Shown here: positions 45,091 to 55,041 of the stretch, in pieces
Layout: every line of letters begins with the position of its first letter
Numbering within the stretch: the stretch's first letter is position 1
Origin: Hwangdonia lutea
GTDB lineage: Bacteria; Bacteroidota; Bacteroidia; Flavobacteriales; Flavobacteriaceae
Assembly (NCBI RefSeq): GCF_032814565.1
Contig: NZ_CP136521.1
Span: 3,506,501-3,570,500, forward strand
Direction of reading: 5' to 3'
DNA length: 64,000 nucleotides
The notes under the pieces: model-generated
Told to the model about the DNA's origin: nothing
The model's input: only the letters and a program-made list of their open reading frames with translations
Databases searched by the model: none
Position numbers and translations under genes: made by a program

Positions 45091-46616
45091 TGAAAATTAA
45101 CCAACTTAAAGGAGGCGCAGCTCTATCCTATGTTATTATATTTTTAACTAACATAGTTGGCTTAGTCTTAACCCCATTTATTATACGATCGCTGGGTAGC
45201 GCCGAATATGGTTTATATACCATGATTGGAGCTTTGGTTGGTTATATGAGTGTTTTAGATTTTGGACTAAACAATACCATAGTTCGTTTTGTGGCTAAAT
45301 ATAAGGCTGAAGGTGACAAAAAAGGTGAAGAGAATTTCTTGGCCCATAGCTTTATAATGTATTTCTGCATATCTATTCTTGTTACTGTTTTAGGTTTAAT
45401 TTTATATTACAATTTAGAAAATTTATATAGCGAAACCTTAACACCAAATCAAATAGAAAAGGCCAAGGTAATGATGCTGTTATTAATTTTTAATTTAGCA
45501 ATTTCACTTCCTGGTGGGGCTTTTAGCGGAATTTGTTATGGCTACGAAGAATTTATTCTACCAAAAATAACCAACATAGTTCGATATATAGTAAGAAGTA
45601 TATTGGTTGTGGTCATTCTCCTATATGGCGCAGATGCAGTGGGCTTGGTTATTTTAGATACTGCCATGAATCTTTTGGTTATAGGTGTAGACATTTACAT
45701 TGTCTTTAAAATATTAAAAGTCAAAATTAAAATACACAAAATTGATAAAACCCTATTTAAAAGCATAATGGGTTTTTCGCTTTGGTTATTTGTTTTCGCT
45801 ATAGTGCACCAATTAAGATGGCAATTTGGCCAAATGATAATTGGTCTATACTATTCTACATCCATAGTAGCAATTTACGCTGTGGGTATAACTTTAGGAA
45901 ACTATTACGGTGCTTTTTCGAGCGCTATTTCTTCGGTTTTTTTACCAAGAGCAATTCAAATGACGGTGAAAAATATTCCAAAGGAAGAATTAACTAATAC
46001 TTTTATTAAAATATCTAGAATTATTCTCCTTGTTTTATTTTACATTTTTGGTGCATTTATCATTATAGGTAGAGATTTTGTTTTTTTCTGGGTTGGCGAA
46101 GAGTATAATTCGGCTTATTATTATGCTATGATTATTATGTTTGGTTTGACTCCTATTCTTTCACAAGGTTTTGCAAATAATATATTAGAAGCAAAAAATT
46201 TATTGGCTTATAGAGGTAAACTACTTCTCTCTTTAACAGTCGCGGGAACAATACTAAGTTTTTTTATAGTACAAAAATTTGGTGTTTTAGAAATGATTAT
46301 AACCATTGTGTTTTTTATGTTTTTAGAAAGAATAATTATGATTTTTTACTATAATAAAAAAACGAATTTAGATATGTTTAGGTATTACAAGGAGATTTAC
46401 CCTCTTTTTGTGGTATTTGTAATAACTACTTCGTTAATATTTCTTTTTACACGTAGTTTTTTGCCTGAAAAAAACTTGCTGGTAGTTTGTAGTAGTGCCA
46501 TGATTTACAGTTTAATATACGCTTTTATATTCATTAGATTTATGACAACTGAATATGAAAAATCTTTATTAAAATCAATGCTCAGATTTTTACCTTTTTT
46601 TAATAACAATAAATAA
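45090..46616 (+). CDS. Wzx-type oligosaccharide flippase
   Basis: A 508-residue polytopic membrane protein of the polysaccharide-transport (MATE/MVF) group. It starts LKGGAALSYVIIFLTNIVGLVLTPFIIRSLGSAEYGLYTM, the usual Wzx N-terminus. About twelve to fourteen hydrophobic helices cover the length. Its family moves undecaprenyl-linked repeat units across the inner membrane. It begins at the last base of the dehydrogenase gene, indicating translational coupling. Confidence 0.93.
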   Translation: MKINQLKGGAALSYVIIFLTNIVGLVLTPFIIRSLGSAEYGLYTMIGALVGYMSVLDFGLNNTIVRFVAKYKAEGDKKGEENFLAHSFIMYFCISILVTVLGLILYYNLENLYSETLTPNQIEKAKVMMLLLIFNLAISLPGGAFSGICYGYEEFILPKITNIVRYIVRSILVVVILLYGADAVGLVILDTAMNLLVIGVDIYIVFKILKVKIKIHKIDKTLFKSIMGFSLWLFVFAIVHQLRWQFGQMIIGLYYSTSIVAIYAVGITLGNYYGAFSSAISSVFLPRAIQMTVKNIPKEELTNTFIKISRIILLVLFYIFGAFIIIGRDFVFFWVGEEYNSAYYYAMIIMFGLTPILSQGFANNILEAKNLLAYRGKLLLSLTVAGTILSFFIVQKFGVLEMIITIVFFMFLERIIMIFYYNKKTNLDMFRYYKEIYPLFVVFVITTSLIFLFTRSFLPEKNLLVVCSSAMIYSLIYAFIFIRFMTTEYEKSLLKSMLRFLPFFNNNK

Positions 46617-46642
46617 TGAATCTTGAAAAAAACAAATAGGTT

Positions 46643-47407
46643 ATGTCAAAAAAAATAATTATGCTAGTTGGAGGCGATCATTCATCTTACGCCATATACA
46701 ATGGATTAAAAGCAGAATATAACATAGCGCATGTTATATTAGAAAAACCTAAAAGCAGAAAAGAATTTATTAAAAGACGCATTAAAAAGCTAGGCTTAGT
46801 AAAAGTTATTGGTCAGGTGCTTTTTCAAAAACTAGTGGTTCCTTTTTTAAAAAAAGAAAGTCAATCTAGAGTTGATGAAATTATTGAAAAAAATAAGTTA
46901 ACCTTTACTGATGTTGAAAAAGAAAAGTTAATTAATGTTCCATCAGCAAACTCAGAAGTTTGCATAAAAACCTTAAAAGAAATAAATCCGGATATCGTTA
47001 TTGTTAACGGGACTAGGATCATATCAAAAAAAGTACTTACTTCTATAAATGGTACTTTTATTAATACACATGCAGGTCTTACTCCCCTTTACAGGGGCAT
47101 CCATGGGGCATATTGGTCTAAAGTCAATAAAGATGGGCATTGCGGAGTAAGCGTACACCTCGTTGACCCCGGAATAGACACGGGAGGAATACTGTATCAG
47201 GATTTAATTGAAACTAACCGCGATGATAATTTTGTATCATACACCTATTTACAGTTAGCTAAAGGTATCGATTTAATGAAACGCGCTATAAACGATTTAA
47301 TGAACAATAACAGTAAGGTCATTACCAATAATCTTGACAGTAAGTTTTGGACACATCCTACAATTTGGTTTTATTTACACCACAGATTGTTTAATAAAGT
47401 GAAATAA
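46643..47407 (+). CDS. Formyltransferase-family protein, probable sugar N-formyltransferase
   Basis: A 254-residue protein with a formyl-transferase core. FINTHAGLTPLYRGIHGAYW gives Asn141 and His143, and VHLVDPGIDTGGIL gives Asp179: the complete catalytic triad of N10-formyl-THF enzymes. It lacks the C-terminal domain of methionyl-tRNA formyltransferase and has a longer, basic helical N-terminal region. In a polysaccharide operon it most likely formylates a 4-amino sugar. The aminotransferase at 40983-42113 could provide the amine. Confidence 0.88.
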   Translation: MSKKIIMLVGGDHSSYAIYNGLKAEYNIAHVILEKPKSRKEFIKRRIKKLGLVKVIGQVLFQKLVVPFLKKESQSRVDEIIEKNKLTFTDVEKEKLINVPSANSEVCIKTLKEINPDIVIVNGTRIISKKVLTSINGTFINTHAGLTPLYRGIHGAYWSKVNKDGHCGVSVHLVDPGIDTGGILYQDLIETNRDDNFVSYTYLQLAKGIDLMKRAINDLMNNNSKVITNNLDSKFWTHPTIWFYLHHRLFNKVK

Positions 47408-47415
47408 AAATAGAA

Positions 47416-48486
47416 ATGATATCATTTGTAAATAAATTAATACCATTAACCTGGAAAATTCAAATTCAATTATTTTTATTGAGAAATAAACCTTTTGAAA
47501 GTTTATCACTTAAAACACGTAAAGAAGACAAAAAATATATTTTTGTTTTTTTAGCTGCAGACTACGGCAACCTTGGCGATGTTGCGATAACCTATGCGCA
47601 GCATAAGTTTTTATCCAAGTCGTTCCCAGACCATGTAATTACAGAAATACCCATAAGCAAAACAATAAAAGGTATAGCTTGTGTAGAAAAAATAATAAAA
47701 CCTAGCGATATTGTTACTACCGTTGGAGGAGGTAATATGGGAGATTTATATAAATCTATTGAATATTATAGACAATTGGTAATTAAATGTTTTAAAGACA
47801 ACAAAATCATTGCATTTCCACAAACTGTAGATTTTAAAAACACCTACGAAGGAAAAAAAGCTTTAACAAAAGCCGTAAATGTTTATTCAAAACACCCAGA
47901 CTTAACTCTAATTGCTAGAGAGCATAAATCTTATGATTATTTTAATAATCATTTTACAAAAAACAAAACTTTACTCACTCCAGATATTGTTTTATCGCTT
48001 AATCAAACACTACCAAAATTTGAACGAAAGGGGGCTTTAATATGTTTGCGTAACGACAAAGAAAAAAAGCTTACAAAAAAACAGGAAGATTCTATTTTCA
48101 AATATTTATCAAATGAATTTAAAACTATTAAAAAGAGAGACACGCATGTAGGAGGAATGAAGTTGCCTTTAAAAAACAGGGTAACAAAACTAAAACATAT
48201 TTGGGACGATTTCAAAAAAGCCGAATTGGTGGTAACAGATAGGTTACACGGCATGATTTTTTGTTATATCACAGGTACACCGGCACTAGTTTTTTTAAAT
48301 AATAATCATAAAATTAAATCTTCTTATTTTTGGATCAATTCTGCACCTCATATCCGTTTAATAGAAGATGTTGAATTGAAAAACATCAAACAAGCAATAA
48401 CCGAAATTAGGGACACTGAGGCTGTGATAGATATAAACTTAATTGAAACCAAGTATAACAAAATAACAAAAACCGTTAAGGCATAA
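47416..48486 (+). CDS. Polysaccharide pyruvyl transferase family protein
   Basis: A 356-residue protein of the PssM/CsaB family. LAADYGNLGDVAITYAQHKFL near residue 40 and VTTVGGGNMGDLY are the N-terminal family motifs. AFPQTVDF follows. TDRLHGMIFCYITGTPALVF near residue 270 is the conserved C-terminal block. The family adds a pyruvate ketal from PEP to a sugar of the repeat unit, giving an extra negative charge. It lies between the formyltransferase and a GT2 gene with gaps below ten bases. Confidence 0.9.
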   Translation: MISFVNKLIPLTWKIQIQLFLLRNKPFESLSLKTRKEDKKYIFVFLAADYGNLGDVAITYAQHKFLSKSFPDHVITEIPISKTIKGIACVEKIIKPSDIVTTVGGGNMGDLYKSIEYYRQLVIKCFKDNKIIAFPQTVDFKNTYEGKKALTKAVNVYSKHPDLTLIAREHKSYDYFNNHFTKNKTLLTPDIVLSLNQTLPKFERKGALICLRNDKEKKLTKKQEDSIFKYLSNEFKTIKKRDTHVGGMKLPLKNRVTKLKHIWDDFKKAELVVTDRLHGMIFCYITGTPALVFLNNNHKIKSSYFWINSAPHIRLIEDVELKNIKQAITEIRDTEAVIDINLIETKYNKITKTVKA

Positions 48487-48487
48487 A

Positions 48488-49462
48488 ATGGCACCCAAAC
48501 TATCAATAGTTATACCGGTTTATAATGTAGCTCCATATTTAAAAAAATGTGTGGTAAGTTGCTTTAATCAAAACATTCCTGAAGATTTATATGAAGTGAT
48601 TTTAGTAAACGACGGGTCTACTGACAATAGTTTAGAAATATCTGAAAAATTAAAAACCACATACCCAAAAATCAAATTAATAAGCCAAAAAAATAAAGGT
48701 TTAAGTGGCGCTAGAAATACTGGGTTAAAACATGCTGTTGGAGAGTTTGTATGGTTTGTTGACTCCGATGATTGGATTAAAGATAATTGTTTGGATAATA
48801 TTTTAAAGAAGCTAAACGCTAATATTGATATTTTATGGCTAGGGCATGATGTTTGGTACCATGGCAAAGCTGTGAAAAGTTACGTGCCAGAACAGACTTC
48901 AGATGCCATAACTGGCGAAGCGCTTTTTTCAAACCATTTAAACAATTTATTTTACATCTGGAAATTCATTTACAATAGAAATTTTTTAAATTCGAATGCC
49001 CTACTTTTTTTAGAAGGCATATTATATGAAGATCTTGAGTTTACGCCAAGAGCTTTAATTAAAGCTTCAAAATGTTATACCATGCCAGATGTATATTATC
49101 ACTACTTAGTTCGCGAAGGCAGTATTGCTAATAACATAAAAAGTAAAAATATTGAGCATCGCTTTTATATTTTAAATAAGTTAATAGACTTGCTTAACAC
49201 CAAAGAGATAAGTAGCTCCTATGCTTCTACCCTATCAAAAGTTATAGCACATACAACGGAACAAACAATAAATTTGGCAGCTAGGTCTAATATCAAAGTT
49301 CCGGAAAGTGGCATGAAATTAATTAATAGAATTAAGAAAAATGATGATTTTTTCGGTGCCGTATCATTTAAATTCAAACTTATAATTTCTAGTCCAAAAT
49401 TTTATTATAAATCCTATAAAATTTTGCAAGAACTGTATAATAAGATTAATTCAAAAAAATAA
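48488..49462 (+). CDS. Glycosyltransferase family 2
   Basis: A 324-residue GT-A enzyme. It starts LSIVIPVYNVAPYLKKCV, followed by VILVNDGSTDNSLEI, GLSGARNTGLKHAVGEFVWFVDSDDWI (metal-binding DxD), then YEDLEFTPRALIKASK with the likely catalytic acidic pair (ED). It is cytoplasmic with no membrane helix. It transfers one sugar of the repeat unit; donor and acceptor cannot be read. The start follows the pyruvyltransferase stop by one base. Confidence 0.92.
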   Translation: MAPKLSIVIPVYNVAPYLKKCVVSCFNQNIPEDLYEVILVNDGSTDNSLEISEKLKTTYPKIKLISQKNKGLSGARNTGLKHAVGEFVWFVDSDDWIKDNCLDNILKKLNANIDILWLGHDVWYHGKAVKSYVPEQTSDAITGEALFSNHLNNLFYIWKFIYNRNFLNSNALLFLEGILYEDLEFTPRALIKASKCYTMPDVYYHYLVREGSIANNIKSKNIEHRFYILNKLIDLLNTKEISSSYASTLSKVIAHTTEQTINLAARSNIKVPESGMKLINRIKKNDDFFGAVSFKFKLIISSPKFYYKSYKILQELYNKINSKK

Positions 49463-49465
49463 GGA

Positions 49466-50575
49466 ATGAAGCGGATTTTACATATAGTTGGCACAATGGA
49501 TAGGGCCGGAGCTGAGACTATGGTAATGAATTTATATAGAGCTATTGACAAAAGTAAGTACCAGTTTGATTTTGTTTACTTTACCCATAAATCTTGCGCT
49601 TACGACGATGAAATAAAAGAACTTGGAGGTGTAATTTATAGAATACCACAACATAGCGCCATAATCAGAACTTATAGGTTATACCAATTATTAAAAAAAA
49701 ACAGACAGTTTTATGCCGTACATTGTCATCAATTGCTAGCAAACGCGTCACACCAATTTGCTGCATTTTTTGCAGGTATGCCCATTAGGATATCACATGC
49801 ACATTCAACCCAAGATATTTATAATACAAACTTTATTAGAAATTTATATCAAAAAGCTTCGAAAGTATTAATTTCTTGGCTATCTACAGACTTTATAGCT
49901 TGTGGTTTAGAAGCTAGCAACTTTTTATTTCCTAGGCAAGAAAGTATTTTATATATTCCCAATGCCATAGACGTTTCAAAGTTTATAAATTCTGAAAAAA
50001 AGAAAACTCAAAATTTTTTTAATATTAATAGTATTAAGAACAATACTATAATAATATCACAAATCGGGAGGTTTATGCCCGTGAAAAACCATGAATTTTC
50101 CATAAAATTTGCGTTTTATTTAAAGCAAAACAATATAGACTTTCATATGATGTTTGCAGGATCTGGCCATTTAGAAAACAGCCTAAAACAATTAGTAGCT
50201 AAAATGGGTTTATCCAATAATATTACTTTTTTAGGAGTTAGAGAAGATATTGATTTGGTTTTAGCCAATTCAAACTTACTTTTAATGCCATCGCTATACG
50301 AAGGTTTCCCTGTAATATTAGTCGAATCACAAGCGGCAGGAACTCCAGCGCTCATTTCAAATGGTATTTCTAATGAGGTAGATTTGGGATTGGGCTTAGT
50401 ACAGTTTTGTGACCTAAAATCACCAAACGAAGAATGGCTAGGTTTAATGCAAAATATACTTAAAAAAGAACGTGTTAGTCCATTTGAGAGAAATAAGGTA
50501 TTAAAATCCAAAGGGTTTGATATTGATGTAAGTGTAAAGCTATTGGAGAAGCTTTATAGTGGCAATAAAAGTTAA
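49466..50575 (+). CDS. Glycosyltransferase family 4 (GT-B)
   Basis: A 369-residue GT-B enzyme. The N-terminal domain has RILHIVGTMDRAGAETMVMNLY and HCHQLLANASHQFAAFF. The donor-binding C-terminal domain has QIGRFMPVKNHEFSIKF, FAGSGHLENSL and MPSLYEGFPVILVESQAAG (the retaining GT4 E-x7-E motif). It belongs to the group often found in exopolysaccharide clusters. The next gene, the polymerase, begins within or just after its end. Confidence 0.92.
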   Translation: MKRILHIVGTMDRAGAETMVMNLYRAIDKSKYQFDFVYFTHKSCAYDDEIKELGGVIYRIPQHSAIIRTYRLYQLLKKNRQFYAVHCHQLLANASHQFAAFFAGMPIRISHAHSTQDIYNTNFIRNLYQKASKVLISWLSTDFIACGLEASNFLFPRQESILYIPNAIDVSKFINSEKKKTQNFFNINSIKNNTIIISQIGRFMPVKNHEFSIKFAFYLKQNNIDFHMMFAGSGHLENSLKQLVAKMGLSNNITFLGVREDIDLVLANSNLLLMPSLYEGFPVILVESQAAGTPALISNGISNEVDLGLGLVQFCDLKSPNEEWLGLMQNILKKERVSPFERNKVLKSKGFDIDVSVKLLEKLYSGNKS

Positions 50576-50585
50576 TTTATTAAAC

Positions 50586-51686
50586 ATGTTAGATTTTGTT
50601 CCTATTAAATATTATTATGACATATATCATCATTTCATGTTATTTGTTTGTATAATAACTTTTTTTCATACTCTAGTTTTAAAGCCTATAGAGCCCAAAA
50701 CATTTTCATTTAATAGAAATGCCGCATTATTTTTACTCATTACACTACTGATATATATTGGGTTTCGTCCCATACATGGTATATTTATTGATATGACTAC
50801 CTATGCTCATATCTTTAAAAGGTATTTAAATGGTACTTATGTGATTGATAGCGATTACGGGTTCTCTTATTTTTTACTCTTTTGTACAAAAACCATGACA
50901 TTGGAAATGTTCTTTTTTGTTTGTGCCTGTGTTTACATTATCCCGTTATATATAGCAAGTAGAAATTGGTTTCCCAAGCATTATTTTTTTGCATTTTTGC
51001 TTTTTGTTGGGTCTTTTTCTTTTTGGGCCTATGGGGTAAACGGGATTAGAAATGGCATGGCCACTTCTCTATTTGTGCTCGCCATGTCCTATTATAAAAA
51101 AAACACATCCTTAATGGTCTTGTTTTTTTTCTTGTCTTATTCTTTTCACACCAGTATGCTTTTGCCAATAGCTGCATTTTGCTGTACATTTTTCGTTACT
51201 GATACGAAAAAATATTATTTCTTTTATATATTATCTATTGCTCTTTCGGTAAGCATGGGTGGCATTTGGGAAAATATTTTTGCGAGTATCGGATTTGGAG
51301 ATGACCGGTTTTCTACTTATTTAACATCGGCTAATTCTAGCACTAGTAAATTTGCATCGACAGGGTTTAGGTACGATTTTTTAATTTACAGCGCAGCTCC
51401 AATAATTTTATCTAGATATTACAAATACGTAAGTGGCTATAAAAGTGCTATTTACGACCATGTTTTACATACATACATTATTGCAAATGGGTTTTGGATT
51501 ATGATTATTAGAGCAAATTTTTCTAATAGGTTTGCTTATTTGTCATGGTTCTTAATGGCTGTAGTTGTTATTTATCCATTATTAGATAAAAATATATGGA
51601 CAAATCAATTTAAAAAAATAGGGTATGTAATTTTAATATATTACGCATTTACCTATGGTATGTTTATGTATTACGCTTTTAAATAA
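50586..51686 (+). CDS. EpsG-type polysaccharide polymerase (Wzy-like)
   Basis: A protein of about 366 residues with ten or so membrane helices. It contains FRPIHGIFIDMTTYAHIFKRY and FSFWAYGVNGIRNGMATSLFVLAMSYYKK, the conserved RNG region of the EpsG family. Such proteins join lipid-linked repeat units in the periplasm. I place the start at ATG 50586 (MLDFVPIKYYYDIYHH). A GTG at 50559 would give nine more residues and overlap the preceding gene by 17 bases. It is the only polymerase candidate in the cluster. Confidence 0.88.
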   Translation: MLDFVPIKYYYDIYHHFMLFVCIITFFHTLVLKPIEPKTFSFNRNAALFLLITLLIYIGFRPIHGIFIDMTTYAHIFKRYLNGTYVIDSDYGFSYFLLFCTKTMTLEMFFFVCACVYIIPLYIASRNWFPKHYFFAFLLFVGSFSFWAYGVNGIRNGMATSLFVLAMSYYKKNTSLMVLFFFLSYSFHTSMLLPIAAFCCTFFVTDTKKYYFFYILSIALSVSMGGIWENIFASIGFGDDRFSTYLTSANSSTSKFASTGFRYDFLIYSAAPIILSRYYKYVSGYKSAIYDHVLHTYIIANGFWIMIIRANFSNRFAYLSWFLMAVVVIYPLLDKNIWTNQFKKIGYVILIYYAFTYGMFMYYAFK

Positions 51687-51814
51687 ATTGTTATAACATA
51701 AAATATAGCAAATAACTTGATTTTATTGGTCTTTAACGAATAAATATGAGATAGAACTTAAGTGTTTTTATTTTAGCCTAACAAATTTATAAATAATCTA
51801 CAAAAAAGTTGCTT

Positions 51815-52681
51815 ATGGGAATTACTATTGGTCTTCCTTTTTATAATGCTGAAGATTACCTTGAGCTTTCGATAAAATCAGTATTTGCTCAAACATACAC
51901 GGATTGGGAATTGATACTAATGGATGATGGTTCTACAGACAAATCTCTGGAAATTGCCAAATCAATTAATGATCCCCGAGTTCGTGTTTACTCAGATGGG
52001 AAAAACAAAAAACTAGCCGCAAGGTTAAACGATATAGTCGGTTTAGCAAAATATGAATACTTAGCCAGAATGGACGCCGACGACTTAATGTCTACTACGA
52101 GATTAGAAAAGCAATATAACTTATTAAAAAACAATCCCGGTCTTGATTTAATTAGCACAGGTACCGTGTCTATAGCCAATGACCTAACTTATCTAGGGTC
52201 AAGGGGTGCTGATGTATCAAATATATCTTTTATGGATTTGCTATTAAAAAGATCCTCCCCATTACATGCAAGTATTCTTGGAAGAACAGCGTGGTTTAAA
52301 AGAAATGCTTATAATGAATCTTTAAAAATTGCTCAAGATTATGATTTATGGTTAAGATCAAGTAAAAAAAATGATTTTAAACTAAAAATTATTTCAGACT
52401 TATTATATTATTACAGAGAAGAAAACAATGCGACCCCTAAAAAAGTATTGGCTGCATACAAAAATGAAAGGGTGATGTATAAAAAATATTCAGGCAATGC
52501 ATTTTATATATTATGGCTAAAATCTAAGTTTAAATCAATAGTAGTTTCGGTTATAACATTTTTAAATAAAGAAGATATTTTATTGAAGAGAAGAAGTCAT
52601 AATAATACAAATTCAACAGATAAAGACAACTATTTGTCCGAAGTTGAATTAATAAAAAAAACGAAACTACCAACCTATTAA
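51815..52681 (+). CDS. Glycosyltransferase family 2
   Basis: A 288-residue GT-A enzyme. GITIGLPFYNAEDYLELSIKSVFAQTYTDWEL and LMDDGSTDKSLEI come first. KLAARLNDIVGLAKYEYLARMDADDLM (DxD) follows, and LKIAQDYDLWLRSSKK near residue 175 holds the catalytic Asp. I use ATG 51815; a TTG six bases upstream is unnecessary. It follows a 128-base gap after the polymerase, so it may have its own promoter. The C-terminal 60 residues are basic and may touch the membrane. Confidence 0.92.
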   Translation: MGITIGLPFYNAEDYLELSIKSVFAQTYTDWELILMDDGSTDKSLEIAKSINDPRVRVYSDGKNKKLAARLNDIVGLAKYEYLARMDADDLMSTTRLEKQYNLLKNNPGLDLISTGTVSIANDLTYLGSRGADVSNISFMDLLLKRSSPLHASILGRTAWFKRNAYNESLKIAQDYDLWLRSSKKNDFKLKIISDLLYYYREENNATPKKVLAAYKNERVMYKKYSGNAFYILWLKSKFKSIVVSVITFLNKEDILLKRRSHNNTNSTDKDNYLSEVELIKKTKLPTY

Positions 52682-52695
52682 TGCAATAAACTAAA

Positions 52696-53703
52696 ATGAA
52701 TGGTAAATTTATTATTTCCTTAGACTACGAATTGCATTGGGGTGTTTTTGATGCACTACCTTTAAATGCTTACAAAAGTAATCTTTTAAATGTTAATGAT
52801 GTTGTTACAAAGCTATTGGAACTAAGCGATAAATATGGTATAAAATTAACCTTTGCTACCGTTGGCCTACTTTTTGCCGAAAATAAAGCTGAGATAGAAA
52901 AGCATATGCCTGATTCTATACCCCTATATGATAATGAAAATTTAAATCCTTTTAAATTACTTGGTCATATAGGAAAAAATGAAAGTTTAGATACTATTCA
53001 TTATGCAAAATCCGCTATAAATAAAATAAAATCCAATAACAATCATGAAATAGGTACGCATACATTTGGACATTATAATTGTTTAGCCCCGGGACAAAAT
53101 ACTGTAAATTTTAATTCTGATTTAGTTGCAGCTAAAAAAATTGCTAATAGTATAGGGGTTGAAATCAAAAGTATCGTATTTCCAAAAAACCAGGTGAATA
53201 AAAATTATCTAGAAGTCTGTAAAAAAAATGGCATTACCTCTTATAGAGGTAATGAAAACCACGTGTTATATAATCCTAATCCGAACCTAAAAGGTCTAAA
53301 AAAACATTTATTTATAATTTATAGATTTTTAAGATTATTAGATAGCTATATTAATATAAGTGGCTTTAACACCTACCCGATACAAAATTTAAAACCTAAC
53401 GATTTAGGGCTAGTAAATTTACCATCTAGCAGGTTTTTAAGGCCTTATGTTCCTCGCTTATCAATTCTCGAAGGCTTCAAGTTACGAAGAATAAAAAAAG
53501 CAATGAAGCATGCCGCAATTAATAATGAGCTTTTTCATTTATGGTGGCACCCCCACAATTTTGGCGCTAATATGGATGAAAATTTCAAAAATTTAGAATT
53601 AATTTTTCAAGAATATACCTCTTTAAATAAAAAATTCAACTTTCAAAGTGATACTATGACAGGGCTTACAAATAAGATTTTAAATACAAGTGCGATTAAA
53701 TGA
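52696..53703 (+). CDS. Polysaccharide deacetylase family protein
   Basis: A 335-residue protein with a NodB-type domain. FIISLDYELHWGVFD gives the first Asp-bearing motif (xxDYE). FATVGLLFAENK, HEIGTHTFGHYNC (metal-binding H-x3-H) and IVFPKNQVN follow, and LFHLWWHPHNFGAN lies near the C-terminus. It has no signal peptide, so it would act in the cytoplasm on lipid-linked or nucleotide sugars rather than on mature polymer. It would free an amine that the formyltransferase could use. It overlaps the next gene by four bases. Confidence 0.88.
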   Translation: MNGKFIISLDYELHWGVFDALPLNAYKSNLLNVNDVVTKLLELSDKYGIKLTFATVGLLFAENKAEIEKHMPDSIPLYDNENLNPFKLLGHIGKNESLDTIHYAKSAINKIKSNNNHEIGTHTFGHYNCLAPGQNTVNFNSDLVAAKKIANSIGVEIKSIVFPKNQVNKNYLEVCKKNGITSYRGNENHVLYNPNPNLKGLKKHLFIIYRFLRLLDSYINISGFNTYPIQNLKPNDLGLVNLPSSRFLRPYVPRLSILEGFKLRRIKKAMKHAAINNELFHLWWHPHNFGANMDENFKNLELIFQEYTSLNKKFNFQSDTMTGLTNKILNTSAIK

Positions 53704-54845
53704 AAAAAAAATTCCTAATAGTTTCTACAGTACCTACTACACTGAATTTCTTTGGTGGTCAAATAAATTTTTTAAATAAAACATTTGATGTGGAGTTGGT
53801 GTCGAGTCCTGATGATATGCTATATGGTATAGCCGAACGCGAAGGCGTTAATGCGCACGCCGTAAAAATGGTTAGAGAAATTTCACTTCTTAAAGATTTA
53901 AAAAGCCTATTTCAATTAATTGTTTTATTCAAAAAGCTTAAACCGCATATTGTACATGGTAATACACCAAAAGGTGGATTATTAAGTATGACGGCCTCAT
54001 GGGTTGCGAGAGTACCTCGCAGAATTTATTATGTACACGGACTGCGTTACGAAGGAGATATAGGGTTTAAACGTAAAATCCTAAAAAATATTGAACGCTT
54101 ATCATGTTATTTAGCAACAGATATAATTTCTGTTAGCCACGGTGTTAAAGAAAATATGGCTAAAGATAGTATCACTAGTAAAACACCTCATATTATTGGG
54201 AATGGCAGTGCAAATGGAATTAATCCTAACAAGTTTTCACGTGAAAACATTGAGCATGAAGGTTTAAAAGAAAAATATAATATATCTGAAACCGATTTAT
54301 TATTTGGGTATGTAGGAAGACTCGTTGGAGATAAAGGTATTAATGAACTAATCACAGTATTTTCAGAACTTAATAAAACCTATAGTCACATAAAATTATT
54401 ATTGGTTGGTTGGTATGAAGAATTACTGGATCCACTTAAAGTTCATATAAAACAAGAGATTATTAGCAATAATAATATCATTGCAGTAGGCGGTCAAGAT
54501 GACGTAAGGCCCTTTTTGAACATCATGGATGTTTTTGTTTTTCCCAGCTATCGGGAAGGTTTCGGGGTCTCCATCATGGAGGCAGCGGCAATGGATTTAC
54601 CAGTGATTTGCTCTAATATTTCTGGGTGTAATGAAATTATTATGGAAGGCTATAATGGTAAACTAGTAACCGCCAAATCTAAGGCGGAGCTATCCAACGC
54701 CATGGAACTTTTTATAAATAATCCAGAAAAGATTACAGAAATGAAGGGAGTTACCAGATCGTATGTACTAAAAAAATATAATCAAGAAACCGTTTGGAAA
54801 GAAGCTCTTAAAACTTATGAGACTATTAGTTTCCCTGATAAATAG
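53700..54845 (+). CDS. Glycosyltransferase family 4 (PglA/CapM-like)
   Basis: A 381-residue GT-B enzyme. It starts KKFLIVSTVPTTLNFFGGQINFL, then has VHGNTPKGGLLSMTASWVARVP and IYYVHGLRYEG. The donor domain has GYVGRLVGDKGINELI and FPSYREGFGVSIMEAAAMDLPVICSN. It resembles PglA-type enzymes that add GalNAc to lipid-linked bacillosamine, which would fit the PglC and PglD homologues further downstream. The stretch at about 54540-54600 is richer in GC than its surroundings. It ends the plus-strand operon before a terminator. Confidence 0.9.
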   Translation: MKKKFLIVSTVPTTLNFFGGQINFLNKTFDVELVSSPDDMLYGIAEREGVNAHAVKMVREISLLKDLKSLFQLIVLFKKLKPHIVHGNTPKGGLLSMTASWVARVPRRIYYVHGLRYEGDIGFKRKILKNIERLSCYLATDIISVSHGVKENMAKDSITSKTPHIIGNGSANGINPNKFSRENIEHEGLKEKYNISETDLLFGYVGRLVGDKGINELITVFSELNKTYSHIKLLLVGWYEELLDPLKVHIKQEIISNNNIIAVGGQDDVRPFLNIMDVFVFPSYREGFGVSIMEAAAMDLPVICSNISGCNEIIMEGYNGKLVTAKSKAELSNAMELFINNPEKITEMKGVTRSYVLKKYNQETVWKEALKTYETISFPDK

Positions 54846-54987
54846 AGCTAGTACTTAAAGGATTTTGCATTAATTCAGATAAACCAGTAAACTTATTTTT
54901 TGTTAGTCACAAAACTCTTTATCAAAATAAAAGATTTTATAATATTTTTAGGTATGTTCCAAATTTTGTCAAATTTGGTTTAATAGG

Positions 54988-55023
54988 AAAATCGCCTAAA
55001 AATTATATCTTTAGGCGATTTTG
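54988..55023. terminator. Bidirectional terminator
   Basis: AAAATCGCCTAAA and TTTAGGCGATTTT form a 13-bp stem around a nine-base loop, with T-runs on both strands. It separates the plus-strand glycosyltransferase operon from the minus-strand LRR gene. Confidence 0.88.
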
Positions 55024-55041
55024 TATGTTCAATAATTAAAA

